Positions 1 to 7,623 of a stretch of DNA of 25,118 nt are shown here, one piece after another (within the stretch, counting starts at the first letter, position 1; each line of letters starts with the position of its first letter). The stretch covers positions 1-25,118 of the forward strand of contig CAYQQU010000074.1 in the NCBI GenBank assembly GCA_964419545.1, given 5' to 3'. The translations under genes and the position numbers were made by a program. Source of the stretch: CAYQQU01 sp964419545. GTDB lineage: Bacteria > Bacteroidota > Bacteroidia > Chitinophagales > Saprospiraceae. The notes below the pieces were generated by a model. That model worked only from the letters and a program-made list of their open reading frames with translations, ran no database searches and was not told where the DNA came from.

Positions 1-25
1 AGTTACACACCACAAGGGGCTTCCG

Positions 26-86
26 TGCCGGAAGTACGGAATATTCGCTGCATGTCGACCATCTTTCCTATTCCGTACCTCCGGCA
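26..86. repeat. Imperfect 18-bp inverted repeat (hairpin) in intergenic DNA
   Basis: Bases 26-43 and 69-86 are inverted copies of each other with a single mismatch at 33/79, which becomes a G:U wobble in minus-strand RNA. The loop is 25 nt. No T-run follows on either strand, so it is not a standard intrinsic terminator. A second small palindrome, TTGCAAT-C-ATTGCAA, lies directly beside it at 87-101. The rest of 1-321 holds no convincing gene: the short frames there have no recognisable protein character. The hairpin could be a REP-like element or a structured leader of a gene left of the window. Confidence 0.6.
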
Positions 87-254
87 TTGCAATCATTGCA
101 AACGAAATAGGCTACCGGTAGCTCGTACGGCTGGGACGAGAGCACAACAATGTTTCAAACCGAGAATTGCTGGCAAACAGGTTAATTATCGGCCTCGAGT
201 GGATGGACAATCGGTTGGTGTCCCTGCTACGGAGCTTAACTTCGTTGTACCGGC

Positions 255-293
255 AAAAGAGAAGGGATGATCCCCAAAGAGCCATCCCTTCTC
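255..293 (-). terminator. Intrinsic terminator after the SulP gene
   Basis: A perfect 10-bp stem (259-268 with 284-293, 15-nt loop) is followed on the minus strand by TTTT (255-258). It lies about 30 bases beyond the stop codon of the minus-strand SulP gene, where its terminator is expected. The T-run is short, so termination may be incomplete. Confidence 0.6.
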
Positions 294-321
294 CACAAAA
301 TCTATAAAACACGAGTTGGAT

Positions 322-2055
322 TTACGTATTGGTTTGCAGGACATATCCTTTCATTCCCTTTTTCCCGTTATCACTGTCGGCTTCCCCGTCAAAGGCTTCG
401 ACGGCTTCTTCGATGCTCATGAAGAAATTATTATCGCCGATCTTATCCGTAAGATGCGCTTTGGCCATCGCGTCGCGCACCGGCCCTTTGACGCCGGAAA
501 ACATTACCCGGTGTCCGGCAGCGCTACATTCGTCGATCACCTCTTCCAGCGCGTGCGCCGCGCTGCTGTCGATGTTGTTGATGCTCTGGGAAACGATGAT
601 CACGCCTTTTAGCGCCTCTCCCTTGGCGGCGATCTCCTCCTCCAGCTTCTCCTTGAAGTAGTTGGTATTGGCAAAGTATAGCTGAGCGTCGAAGCGGATG
701 ATCAGCAGATCGTCGCGCTGCTCCAGGTTTTCGAAGCGTTCGATATTCCGGAAAAAATGGGTGCCGGGCACGCGGCCGAGTACAGCTACGTGGGGGCGGG
801 TGGTGCGATAGATGACCATGACGAGCGAAAGGACGACGCCGACGCCAATGCCCTGTTCGATACCCAGGGTAAGGGTAGCGAAAAAGGTGACCAGCAGCAT
901 CACGAAGTCGGTGCGATTGCTGTGCCACAGATGAATAGCCTCCCGGTAGTCGATCAGTCCGAAAACAGCTACCATGATGACGGATGCGAGGATGGCTTTC
1001 GGCAGGAAGTAGAAGAGCGGCGTCAGAAAGAGCAGGGTCAGCACAATGAGCAGGGCGCTGATAATGGACGCCATACCCGTCTTGGCCCCGGCCTGATCAT
1101 TGACGGCCGTACGCGAAAAGCCGCCGGTAGTCGGATACGACTGGAAAAAGGCGCCCCCGATGTTGGCCAGCCCCAGGCTGATGAGTTCCTGATTCGGGAC
1201 GACCTTGTAGTTCTTATGTTTGGCCTGCACTGCTTTGGCCACGGCGATGCTTTCCATGAAGCTGACCAGCGCGATGGCCAGCGCGATGGGCAATAGCGCC
1301 TGGAAATCTTCCATGGAAAAAACAGGCGCCGCGAAGGAGGGCAGTCCTTCCGGCACTTTCCCGACGATCTTGACGCCTTGCTCGGTCAGGCCCAGCCCCC
1401 ATACCGCCAGGATGCCGAAAACGACGGCCAGGAGCGGCCCGGGGATGGAGCGGTTGACCCGCTTGATCCCCATAATGATCGCAACGCCGCCCAGGCCGAT
1501 AGCGAAGGTGATCCAGTTGATGGCGCCGAACTGCTCGACGGCGTGGAGGAGAATTTCGTGTACGTGGTGGCTGCGCGGAATATCGACTCCCAACAGGTGT
1601 TTGAGCTGGCTGAGCCCGATGATGAGCGCCGCCGCCGAGGTAAACCCGCTGATGACGGGATGAGACAGGAAGTTGACCAGGAAGCCCAGCCGGAAGAGGC
1701 CGAGCAAAAACTGGATCGCCCCGACGAAAAACGCCAGCGCAATGGCCAGCGCGATATACGTTTCCGTGCCGCCTTCCGCAAGCGCGCCGATACCGGCCGC
1801 CGTCAGTAAGGAGACCATAGCGACGGGACCGACCGCCAACTGACGGGAAGTGCCGAATATTGCGTAAAGGATCAATGGTACGGTGGATGCATAGAGCCCG
1901 TAAATCGGCGGCAAACCGGCGATCATCGCATAGGCCATGCCCTGGGGGATCAGCATAACCCCTACGGTGAGGCCGGCCGAGAGGTCGCCCTTGAGCGCTC
2001 CGCTTGAATAACGGGGCAGCCATTCCAGTATCGGTATAAAGTTCTTGAAATTCAT
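322..2055 (-). CDS. SulP-family anion transporter with C-terminal STAS domain
   Basis: An inner-membrane permease of the SLC26/SulP family, which moves sulfate, bicarbonate or related anions, usually by proton or sodium symport. From the ATG at 2055 the protein is 577 aa. The SulP core is clear: an N-terminal GDLSAGLTVGVMLIPQGMAYA segment split around residue 35, the PPIYGLYAS stretch, and GFSRTAVNDQAGAKTG near 312. Multiple hydrophobic helices follow one another up to about residue 420. A cytoplasmic STAS domain covers about 433-548, with the NIDSSAAHAL segment where anti-sigma-antagonist-like proteins have their conserved loop. The frame stays open to a TTG at 2121, but the ATG fits family length better. 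A rhodanese gene lies 157 bp upstream on the same strand, suggesting a sulfur-related role. Substrate cannot be told from sequence; bicarbonate is equally possible. Confidence 0.9.
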   Translation of the reverse strand: MNFKNFIPILEWLPRYSSGALKGDLSAGLTVGVMLIPQGMAYAMIAGLPPIYGLYASTVPLILYAIFGTSRQLAVGPVAMVSLLTAAGIGALAEGGTETYIALAIALAFFVGAIQFLLGLFRLGFLVNFLSHPVISGFTSAAALIIGLSQLKHLLGVDIPRSHHVHEILLHAVEQFGAINWITFAIGLGGVAIIMGIKRVNRSIPGPLLAVVFGILAVWGLGLTEQGVKIVGKVPEGLPSFAAPVFSMEDFQALLPIALAIALVSFMESIAVAKAVQAKHKNYKVVPNQELISLGLANIGGAFFQSYPTTGGFSRTAVNDQAGAKTGMASIISALLIVLTLLFLTPLFYFLPKAILASVIMVAVFGLIDYREAIHLWHSNRTDFVMLLVTFFATLTLGIEQGIGVGVVLSLVMVIYRTTRPHVAVLGRVPGTHFFRNIERFENLEQRDDLLIIRFDAQLYFANTNYFKEKLEEEIAAKGEALKGVIIVSQSINNIDSSAAHALEEVIDECSAAGHRVMFSGVKGPVRDAMAKAHLTDKIGDNNFFMSIEEAVEAFDGEADSDNGKKGMKGYVLQTNT

Positions 2056-2211
2056 TGGTCCCGGTTTTTTGTCATCGGATGCCGCAAAGTTAATGGGCCG
2101 CGCCGCCTGGTTCAGTGACAAAAATCACGGTTTGCCGGAACCGGAACTTATCGGGAGAGCCTCGTGGTGGCTGTAAAGCACCTGCCGGTGGCCTTTTGAA
2201 ATATGCCCCCC

Positions 2212-2595
2212 CTACTCCATTTTCTCGGGAACGCCGGGAAAGGCCTTTTCCCAGGCGACCAGGCCGCCGTCCATATTGAAGACCGACGAAAAGCCGCTAT
2301 TTCGCAACAGGGTGCAGACGCGAACACTTCGCCGCCCGCTGCGGCAATAGACATAATAGTTGCGGCCGGGGTCGAGCACATCGAGGCGGTCCAGAAAGTC
2401 GGGCCCCAGATAATCGAGGTTTTCGGCGGAGAAAAGGCGGTCACCGGCGGCAAATTCTCCGGCAGTGCGGACGTCGAAGACTACAGCGTCATCGTCCTCC
2501 TCGACGGCTGTTTTGAACTCGGCCGGCGACAGGTTGTTGAGCGATTGTTTCAGGAGCTGCCATCGGCTCAGCTGGCAGGGCGCATTTTCTTCCAT
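2212..2595 (-). CDS. Single-domain rhodanese-like sulfurtransferase
   Basis: A 127-aa protein holding one rhodanese domain (about residues 20-125). Rhodaneses carry sulfane sulfur as a cysteine persulfide and pass it to cyanide, thiols or protein partners. The active-site loop is CRSGRR (Cys84-Arg89), the six-residue loop typical of sulfurtransferases. The upstream FDVRTAGEFAAG motif (about 40-51) and the downstream NMDGGLVAWEKAFP motif near the C-terminus are both standard. There is no signal peptide, so it is cytoplasmic. The N-terminal extension of about 20 residues is not conserved-looking. It sits upstream of the SulP transporter on the same strand and may be cotranscribed with it. The ATG is well placed; no Shine-Dalgarno sequence is seen, as usual for this phylum. 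Confidence 0.92.
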   Translation of the reverse strand: MEENAPCQLSRWQLLKQSLNNLSPAEFKTAVEEDDDAVVFDVRTAGEFAAGDRLFSAENLDYLGPDFLDRLDVLDPGRNYYVYCRSGRRSVRVCTLLRNSGFSSVFNMDGGLVAWEKAFPGVPEKME

Positions 2596-2657
2596 AACGC
2601 GTCGGCTATTTGGTTAGTCGGCCAACCAATTTAGCATTTTTTTCCAAATTCGTAAAG

Positions 2658-2698
2658 AGGGCAGGTCTCAGGGTCAGGGTTTCCCCGCCGGCTGCCCT
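2658..2698 (-). terminator. Possible weak terminator after the PLP-lyase gene
   Basis: Bases 2658-2664 and 2692-2698 form a 7-bp perfect inverted repeat with a GC-rich loop, about 35 bp past the minus-strand stop at 2734. Only a short CTTT follows. Plausible but weak. Confidence 0.3.
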
Positions 2699-2733
2699 GA
2701 AAACTGAAGGCCTGCCCCCTCGGATCATCCGGG

Positions 2734-4008
2734 TCAGACCACCCCCGCCGCGACCGGCGCCTGCGCCAGCGCCTGCTCCAGGTCGTAGATCAGGTCGTTG
2801 ACGTTCTCCACCCCGACGGATAGGCGCACCAGGGAATCGGTGACGCCGAGTGCTTCGCGTTCTGCGGGGGGGACGCCGGCGTGGGTCATGGTAGCCGGGT
2901 GTTGCGCCAGCGACTCAGTGCTGCCCAGGCTCACCGCCAGCTTGACCATCTTGAGGTGATTGAGGAAAGCAAAAGCTTCGGCTTCGCCGCCGACCACGTT
3001 GAACGACACCATAGCGCCCGGCGAGAGGCACTGCCGCTTGAAGATGTCGTATTGTTCGCCGTCTTTTTCGGTCAGCAGTCCAAGGTAGTGGACCTGGCGC
3101 ACTTTGGGGTGCTTTTCCAGGAATCGCGCCACCACCCAGGCATTTTCCGTTTGTTTTTCCATGCGCAGCTTGAGGGTTTCCAGGCTGCGCATCAGCAGCC
3201 AGCCCGTCCAGGGGCCTGCCATGCTGCCGAGGAAAGTGCGCAGATTTTTGACGCGTTGGATCATAGCCTGGCTGCCCAGTGCGGCGCCGGCGATGACGTC
3301 GCTATGCCCGCCGATGTATTTCGTGGCGGAATACAATACCAGGTCGGCGCCCAGCTGCAAGGGATGCTGGAAAAGGGGCCCGAGGTAAGTATTATCTACT
3401 GCTACCGGTACGTAGTGATCATCGGTGGAAAAATGATCGGCCAGCCGGCGCATTTCCGCGATATCGATCAGCATATTGGTGGGGTTGGCCGGCGTCTCGA
3501 TGTACACCATGCCCAGGCGGGCGGCTTTTCCGGTGGCCTCCACCCGCGCCACGATGGCGTCGGTGGTTTCGGTGGGTTCGAAGCCTATCACTTCCACGTC
3601 GAACTTGGTCAGCACGTCACTGATGAAGTGCATGGTGCCTCCGTAGAGGGGCTTGCTGTACAGCAGGATATCACCCGGCCGCAGAAACTCGAACAGCACG
3701 GTGGAGATGGCCGACATGCCGCTTTCGAAGACGGCGCAGCCTTCCGCTTCGTCCCACAGACTCAGCCGGTTTTCGAGGATCTCCAGGTCCGGGTTGTTGA
3801 GGCGGCTGTAGATCAGCCCCGGGTTCTCGCCTTCCTCCTGCTCGCGCAGGCCGTAGGCGATCTCAAAAAAAGCCTTGCCTTCTTCGGCCGTGCGAAAAGC
3901 AAAGGTAGAAGTCTGGAAAATCGGGCATTTGACCGCGCCTTCCGACCATTCGGGCCGGTAGCCGTAGGACATCATTAAACTCTCGGGCTGAAAACGATGA
4001 GGTTGCAT
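2734..4008 (-). CDS. Cystathionine gamma-synthase / methionine gamma-lyase family PLP enzyme
   Basis: A 424-aa cytoplasmic enzyme of the Cys/Met-metabolism PLP family (fold type I), which catalyses beta/gamma elimination or replacement on sulfur amino acids. The PLP lysine is Lys230 in SATKYIGGHSD. Asp205 in AVDNTYLGPLFQHP should contact the pyridine nitrogen. Tyr67-Ser68-Arg69 is the YSR motif that reaches the cofactor phosphate of the neighbouring subunit. ETPANPTN (171-178) and SLGSTESLAQHPATMTHAG near the C-terminus are also diagnostic. The position that is Cys in true methionine gamma-lyases (LYGCT) is Gly here (LYGGT, about 121-125), as in cystathionine enzymes, so methionine gamma-lyase activity is not assured. 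A divergent Lrp/AsnC gene 181 bp away is a likely regulator. The exact reaction is undecided. Confidence 0.9.
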   Translation of the reverse strand: MQPHRFQPESLMMSYGYRPEWSEGAVKCPIFQTSTFAFRTAEEGKAFFEIAYGLREQEEGENPGLIYSRLNNPDLEILENRLSLWDEAEGCAVFESGMSAISTVLFEFLRPGDILLYSKPLYGGTMHFISDVLTKFDVEVIGFEPTETTDAIVARVEATGKAARLGMVYIETPANPTNMLIDIAEMRRLADHFSTDDHYVPVAVDNTYLGPLFQHPLQLGADLVLYSATKYIGGHSDVIAGAALGSQAMIQRVKNLRTFLGSMAGPWTGWLLMRSLETLKLRMEKQTENAWVVARFLEKHPKVRQVHYLGLLTEKDGEQYDIFKRQCLSPGAMVSFNVVGGEAEAFAFLNHLKMVKLAVSLGSTESLAQHPATMTHAGVPPAEREALGVTDSLVRLSVGVENVNDLIYDLEQALAQAPVAAGVV

Positions 4009-4052
4009 AATTACTGGTTTTATATGATCGGGAATAGGTTACCGCTTTTTTA

Positions 4053-4060
4053 CAAATGTA
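4053..4060 (-). promoter_or_regulatory. Candidate -7 promoter element of the PLP-lyase gene
   Basis: The minus strand reads TACATTTG here, an exact match to the Bacteroidota -7 consensus TAnnTTTG. It lies about 45 bp upstream of the ATG at 4008. No clear TTTG -33 element sits at the usual 19-21 bp spacing. The 181-bp gap to the divergent regulator is the natural place for both promoters and for Lrp-type operators. Confidence 0.5.
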
Positions 4061-4189
4061 GCCCGAACAAGAAAGAATGCCTACTGTTAAGGTTATATCG
4101 GGAAAATAAAGCTTTCAAAGCAATCCCCCTTAGGCGTTTAGCCTGAAATAATACATAAATGTTGCTCTTTTTAGAAAATTTTTCTGCAC

Positions 4190-4705
4190 ATGAGGTCTCT
4201 CGATTCTATTGATTTCCGGATTTTGCAACTGTTACAGGAAAACGCCAAATCGACAAATAAAGATATCGCGGCCCGCCTGGGCATGACGACTACGCCTATT
4301 TACGAGCGCATCAAACGGCTCGAAGAAGAAGGCTATATTCAAAAATACGTGGCCCTGGTGGATCGGCGCAAGCTCGACTACGCCCTGGCCGCCTATTGCA
4401 ACGTTTCGCTGAAAGAACATTCGCAAACTTTCCTCCAACAGTTTGAAAAGCAAATTCAGGCGATTCCCGAAGTCCAGGAATGCTATCACATCGCCGGCTC
4501 CTTCGACTACCTCCTCAAGGTGGTCGTACGCGACATGGTCGCCTATCAGGATTTCGTGGTCAACAAGCTGGCCGCTCTCGACAATATCGGCAACGTGGAA
4601 AGCTCTTTTGTCATGACGGAAGTAAAATACTCGACGGCGCTGAACGGGAAACAGGTTTTGGTGAACAAAAGCGAAAAGACGCGGGCGCGCGCGAATGGGA
4701 AGTGA
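4190..4705 (+). CDS. Lrp/AsnC-family transcriptional regulator
   Basis: A 171-aa DNA-binding regulator. Residues about 5-52 form the winged helix-turn-helix (LDSIDFRILQLLQENAKSTN, then IAARLGMTTTPIYERIKRLEEEGYI). Residues about 65-145 form the RAM/AsnC ligand-binding beta-alpha domain, with IPEVQECYHIAGSFDYLLKV as the typical core. Family members assemble as dimers to octamers and respond to amino acids. The basic C-terminal tail (KSEKTRARANGK) extends beyond the usual ~150 aa. It is divergent from the sulfur-amino-acid PLP enzyme and so probably controls that gene and itself; this is inferred from gene arrangement. The downstream glycosyltransferase is convergent, with only 27 bp between the two stop codons. 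Confidence 0.93.
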   Translation: MRSLDSIDFRILQLLQENAKSTNKDIAARLGMTTTPIYERIKRLEEEGYIQKYVALVDRRKLDYALAAYCNVSLKEHSQTFLQQFEKQIQAIPEVQECYHIAGSFDYLLKVVVRDMVAYQDFVVNKLAALDNIGNVESSFVMTEVKYSTALNGKQVLVNKSEKTRARANGK

Positions 4706-4732
4706 GTCTCAACCCGACAGCTATGGCCCAAA

Positions 4733-6196
4733 CTACGGCATCCGGCACAACACCACCTTCTTTCCTTCCCAACCCGAAAAGCGCCGCAGCACCTCCACCT
4801 CGTAGCGCCGGATGAAGCGCTCTTCCGCCAGGTACAGATTGCCGGAGCGCGGCGCCGGATGGTACTCGAAGATATAACCGTTGGCGCGGGAAATGTAAAA
4901 CGGGATAACGTAAGGCATGATCGGTGGGATGATCACTTCTGTGTCGAGCAACTGCCAGGGGCCGATGGCGGGCGTCACGGGCAGCGAGCTTTCCAGACCG
5001 GTCCAGTAGACGGGCTGGTCGCCGCTGATCCGCAGCGTCTCCCTGACGATAATCCGGTATTGGGCGCTGCGCTGCATGGTGCGCATCTGGTAGGGCAATA
5101 CGGTGTAGTTGTACGCCACCCGCCCCGCGGCGAGCACCAGGGCCAGGATCAGCACGGTACGCAGGCGGATGCGGCTGAGCCGCTCGACCGCCCAGGCCGA
5201 AAGCAGAGTGAAAAACGGGAAAAACATGTAGTGATAGCGGCTGTGCGTGCCCGGCGCCGTCCAGTACAGCCAGATATTCGAGGCGATGAACAACAGGGAA
5301 AAAGTGATCAGCGGATTTTCCAGCAGGCTCTTGCGCCCCCGGCGCGTAAACAGCAGCCCTGCCGCCAGTATCCACGGCAGCAGATCGGCGATGAGCTGGA
5401 GCGGGAAGGTCAGCAGGTTCAGCCCGACGGCCGAGACCTTGCTTTCGGAGGCGGACTTTTCCGTCGCTTCTTTCAACAGTCGGAACAGAAACAGCCAGGC
5501 GTCGTCTTCAAAACTGTACCGGTAAAAATAGAGGGCGATCGTCCCGAACCCGATGACCATACTCAACAAATGCCGCCAACCGAACAAGACGCGCCACTGC
5601 CGGTACCAGGCCGCCGCCGCCAGTAAGGTGAAGGCCTGGAACGGCAGCGACGTCAGCCCCTTGATCAGAAACCCCACGCCCATCAGCACGTAGGAAAGTA
5701 AAAACATGTTGAAATACCGCCGCCGTTCGAAAGCCACGAAGATGGCGATCACCTGCAGATAGACGATCAGCCCGTACAGCAGGTCGATCTCACCGCTCAG
5801 TACAGTGGCGAAGTACAGCAGGTGACCGGTGGTGAGAAAAAAGATGCTCGACAACAAAGCCACCCGCTCGTTGACCCAGCGCCGGACGATGAAGTAGTTG
5901 ATCAGGCCGGTCAGCAGAAATGCCAGGGTGGAAGGCAAACGCAGCACCCAGTTGTCGAAACTGCCGAACAACAAATAACAACCGGCGACCAGCCAGTTGA
6001 ATACCGGCGGTTTATTGTAATAGCTCCAGCCGTGAACGGTGGGGCGCAGGTATTCGCCCCGGTAGATCATCTCCAGGGCAACCAGCGCCCGGCGCGGTTC
6101 TTCTCCGCGCAAATCCATCACGCCCAGGGTCGAGAAGAGCCCCCAGAGCAGGAGCGCCAGCGTCGCCCACAACAAGTATTGGTCGGTCCGTTGCAT
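4733..6196 (-). CDS. ArnT-like GT-C membrane glycosyltransferase
   Basis: A 487-aa polytopic inner-membrane protein of the ArnT/PMT (GT83/GT39) superfamily. These enzymes move a sugar from a polyprenyl-phosphate donor to lipid A, protein or another acceptor on the periplasmic face. Family signatures are the first-loop acidic motif GEEPRRALVALEMIYRGEYL (about 31-50), where Glu-Glu-Pro-Arg is the catalytic-loop equivalent, and YYNKPPVFNWL (about 59-69). About 10-12 hydrophobic helices run to residue ~360. A soluble C-terminal part of about 110 aa follows. A DUF202 gene ends 42 bp upstream on the same strand and may be cotranscribed. The sugar and acceptor cannot be read from the sequence. Calling it arnT proper would be over-reach. 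Confidence 0.85.
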   Translation of the reverse strand: MQRTDQYLLWATLALLLWGLFSTLGVMDLRGEEPRRALVALEMIYRGEYLRPTVHGWSYYNKPPVFNWLVAGCYLLFGSFDNWVLRLPSTLAFLLTGLINYFIVRRWVNERVALLSSIFFLTTGHLLYFATVLSGEIDLLYGLIVYLQVIAIFVAFERRRYFNMFLLSYVLMGVGFLIKGLTSLPFQAFTLLAAAAWYRQWRVLFGWRHLLSMVIGFGTIALYFYRYSFEDDAWLFLFRLLKEATEKSASESKVSAVGLNLLTFPLQLIADLLPWILAAGLLFTRRGRKSLLENPLITFSLLFIASNIWLYWTAPGTHSRYHYMFFPFFTLLSAWAVERLSRIRLRTVLILALVLAAGRVAYNYTVLPYQMRTMQRSAQYRIIVRETLRISGDQPVYWTGLESSLPVTPAIGPWQLLDTEVIIPPIMPYVIPFYISRANGYIFEYHPAPRSGNLYLAEERFIRRYEVEVLRRFSGWEGKKVVLCRMP

Positions 6197-6218
6197 GTGC
6201 AGCTTTGGTTTGCGATCG

Positions 6219-6226
6219 CAAAATTA
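6219..6226 (-). promoter_or_regulatory. Candidate -7 promoter element of the glycosyltransferase gene
   Basis: The minus strand reads TAATTTTG, matching TAnnTTTG, 23 bp before the ATG at 6196. It lies in the short gap after the DUF202 gene, so the glycosyltransferase may have its own promoter. No matching -33 element is seen, and it overlaps a GCGATCGC palindrome (6212-6219) by one base. Confidence 0.4.
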
Positions 6227-6238
6227 GCAAAGAACTGC

Positions 6239-6502
6239 TTATGCCCGGTAGTATTTCCGGATCTGCCGCCGCACGTACACCAGTCGGATGCCGCCGATGA
6301 GAAAAATGACCGGTGAGAGGGCGAGCAAAAACCAGCCCAACGGCCGGATCTCCTGCAGGGCCGACATCTCCAGGATGGCGAAGCCGGCGCTGAGGAAAAC
6401 CACCGACGTGCGGAAATAGGCGAGAAAAGTACGCTCGTTGGCCAGACGGGTTCGCTCGATCGCCAGATAGTCCCTGGTCAGTATCTGTGGGTTTTCACTC
6501 AT
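6239..6502 (-). CDS. DUF202 small membrane protein
   Basis: An 87-aa protein from the ATG at 6502, preceded by an A-rich leader; a longer frame from 6544 has no better support. The motif YLAIERTRLANERTFLAYFR (about residues 11-30) is the hallmark of DUF202 (YidH-like) proteins. Two hydrophobic helices follow (about 31-50 and 56-75), and the protein ends in a basic tail (VRRQIRKYYRA). Family function is unknown; members are small inner-membrane proteins. It precedes the glycosyltransferase on the same strand. Confident as a gene and family, not as a function. Confidence 0.85.
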   Translation of the reverse strand: MSENPQILTRDYLAIERTRLANERTFLAYFRTSVVFLSAGFAILEMSALQEIRPLGWFLLALSPVIFLIGGIRLVYVRRQIRKYYRA

Positions 6503-6600
6503 TTTTTTTAGCTGCAAAATCCGAAGCCGGGGAAAAATCTTCAAGGCAGTTGATCACATTGGGCCCAAATAGTCTTATTGACCCGGATTATTTCATGGGT

Positions 6601-7440
6601 TCAGCTCACTTGTTGCCGGACCAACTGGTGCAAGCGCGCCGTCGCTGCTGCCTGGTAGGTTACCGGATCGGATTGTTTAGGCCGGCCCAGATGGAAATAG
6701 GCTCCGGTCAGCTCCTGGTGCTGGACATCGGTCGCCAGGTCGAGAATAGGGGCCATGGCGCGTTCCGGGCTTTTGGCCAGCAGCAGGCCCAGGGCGTTGA
6801 AAGGGACGCGCAGCCAGGGATTCATGTGGCGGTTGAGGCGGGTGCGCGTCCAGCCCGGGCAAAAAGCATTGACGGTTATACCACGATCGGCGAAGCGGCG
6901 GGCCCACTCGTAGGTCAGCATGATGCGGGCAAGAGCGACCTGTTTGGCCATCCGGAAAAACGAAAAGTCGTTCTGCATCTCGATATCGTCCCATTGCACG
7001 GCGATGCCGCGATGCATGTCGCCGGCTACGTTCCAGATACGGCCCGGAGAGCGCATCCGGTCGATCAGCCCTTCGGTGAGCAGAAAAGGACCCAGAATAT
7101 TGGTCGCCCAGTTGCATTCGTGGCCTTCCGGCGTCTCTTCTCGTTTGGGAAGGCTGGCGCCGGCGAGGTTGAAAAGCAGATCCAGGCGGTCGTGCTCCCG
7201 ACGCAGATCGTCGAGTAAGTATCGTACCGAGCTGCGCAGCGCCAGGTCCGCGCAAAAAACAGTGATCCGGTCATTGCCGGTTGCTTCGCAAATGGCCCGG
7301 CGGGTCCGGTCTCCCTTTTCGCGGTCGCGCACTACGATAGCGACCGACCAGCCCCGGCGGGCGAGCCCGGTGGCGGCGGCCAGCCCGATACCCGAGTTGG
7401 CGCCGGTAACCAGAGCAGTGGATGGATTGGGATTGGTCAT
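6601..7440 (-). CDS. Short-chain dehydrogenase/reductase-like protein with a degenerate catalytic site
   Basis: A 279-aa Rossmann-fold protein from the ATG at 7440 (MTNPNP...); the frame continues to an in-frame ATG at 7491, but the later start places the nucleotide motif at the usual distance. TGANSGIG (12-19) is the classical SDR cofactor motif, and NLAG (91-94) replaces NNAG. Asn114 of the tetrad is present. The catalytic Ser position reads NVAGD (Ala139), and the YxxxK motif reads FRMAK (Phe162, Lys166). Both acid/base residues are therefore missing while Lys remains. The overall plan resembles retinol-dehydrogenase/WWOX-type SDRs, with PGWTRTRL after the active site. It may bind NAD(P)H without reducing carbonyls, or use a different chemistry. 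Substrate unknown. Tail residues past ~250 look variable. Confidence 0.85.
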   Translation of the reverse strand: MTNPNPSTALVTGANSGIGLAAATGLARRGWSVAIVVRDREKGDRTRRAICEATGNDRITVFCADLALRSSVRYLLDDLRREHDRLDLLFNLAGASLPKREETPEGHECNWATNILGPFLLTEGLIDRMRSPGRIWNVAGDMHRGIAVQWDDIEMQNDFSFFRMAKQVALARIMLTYEWARRFADRGITVNAFCPGWTRTRLNRHMNPWLRVPFNALGLLLAKSPERAMAPILDLATDVQHQELTGAYFHLGRPKQSDPVTYQAAATARLHQLVRQQVS

Positions 7441-7508
7441 GATATCGAAGTTTGATGGGGTGGACGGAATCAAAGCGATAACATTGAACACGAATAGGGT
7501 TTGGGGAT

Positions 7509-7538
7509 CAAAATAGGATTTTTATCGCTTTTACCAAC
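7509..7538 (-). promoter_or_regulatory. Candidate promoter of the SDR gene
   Basis: On the minus strand GTTG (7535-7538) is followed by 19 nt and then TATTTTG (7509-7515), close to the Bacteroidota pattern TTTG-N19-TAnnTTTG. It is about 70 bp before the preferred ATG at 7440 and about 18 bp before the alternative ATG at 7491, so it does not decide the start. Confidence 0.4.
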
Positions 7539-7623
7539 TCAAAAAAACCTATCTACACATCTGCCCGGATAAAATGTTATATTAATAGCGTAAAGCCCAT
7601 TGTTAAACGATAAACCGATACGA

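Noticed and set aside
2641..2700. Possible tRNA remnant (plus frame reads GLRVRVSPPA, often seen as a shadow of tRNA genes)
   Set aside because: No cloverleaf, anticodon stem or CCA end can be built; only a 7-bp hairpin is present.
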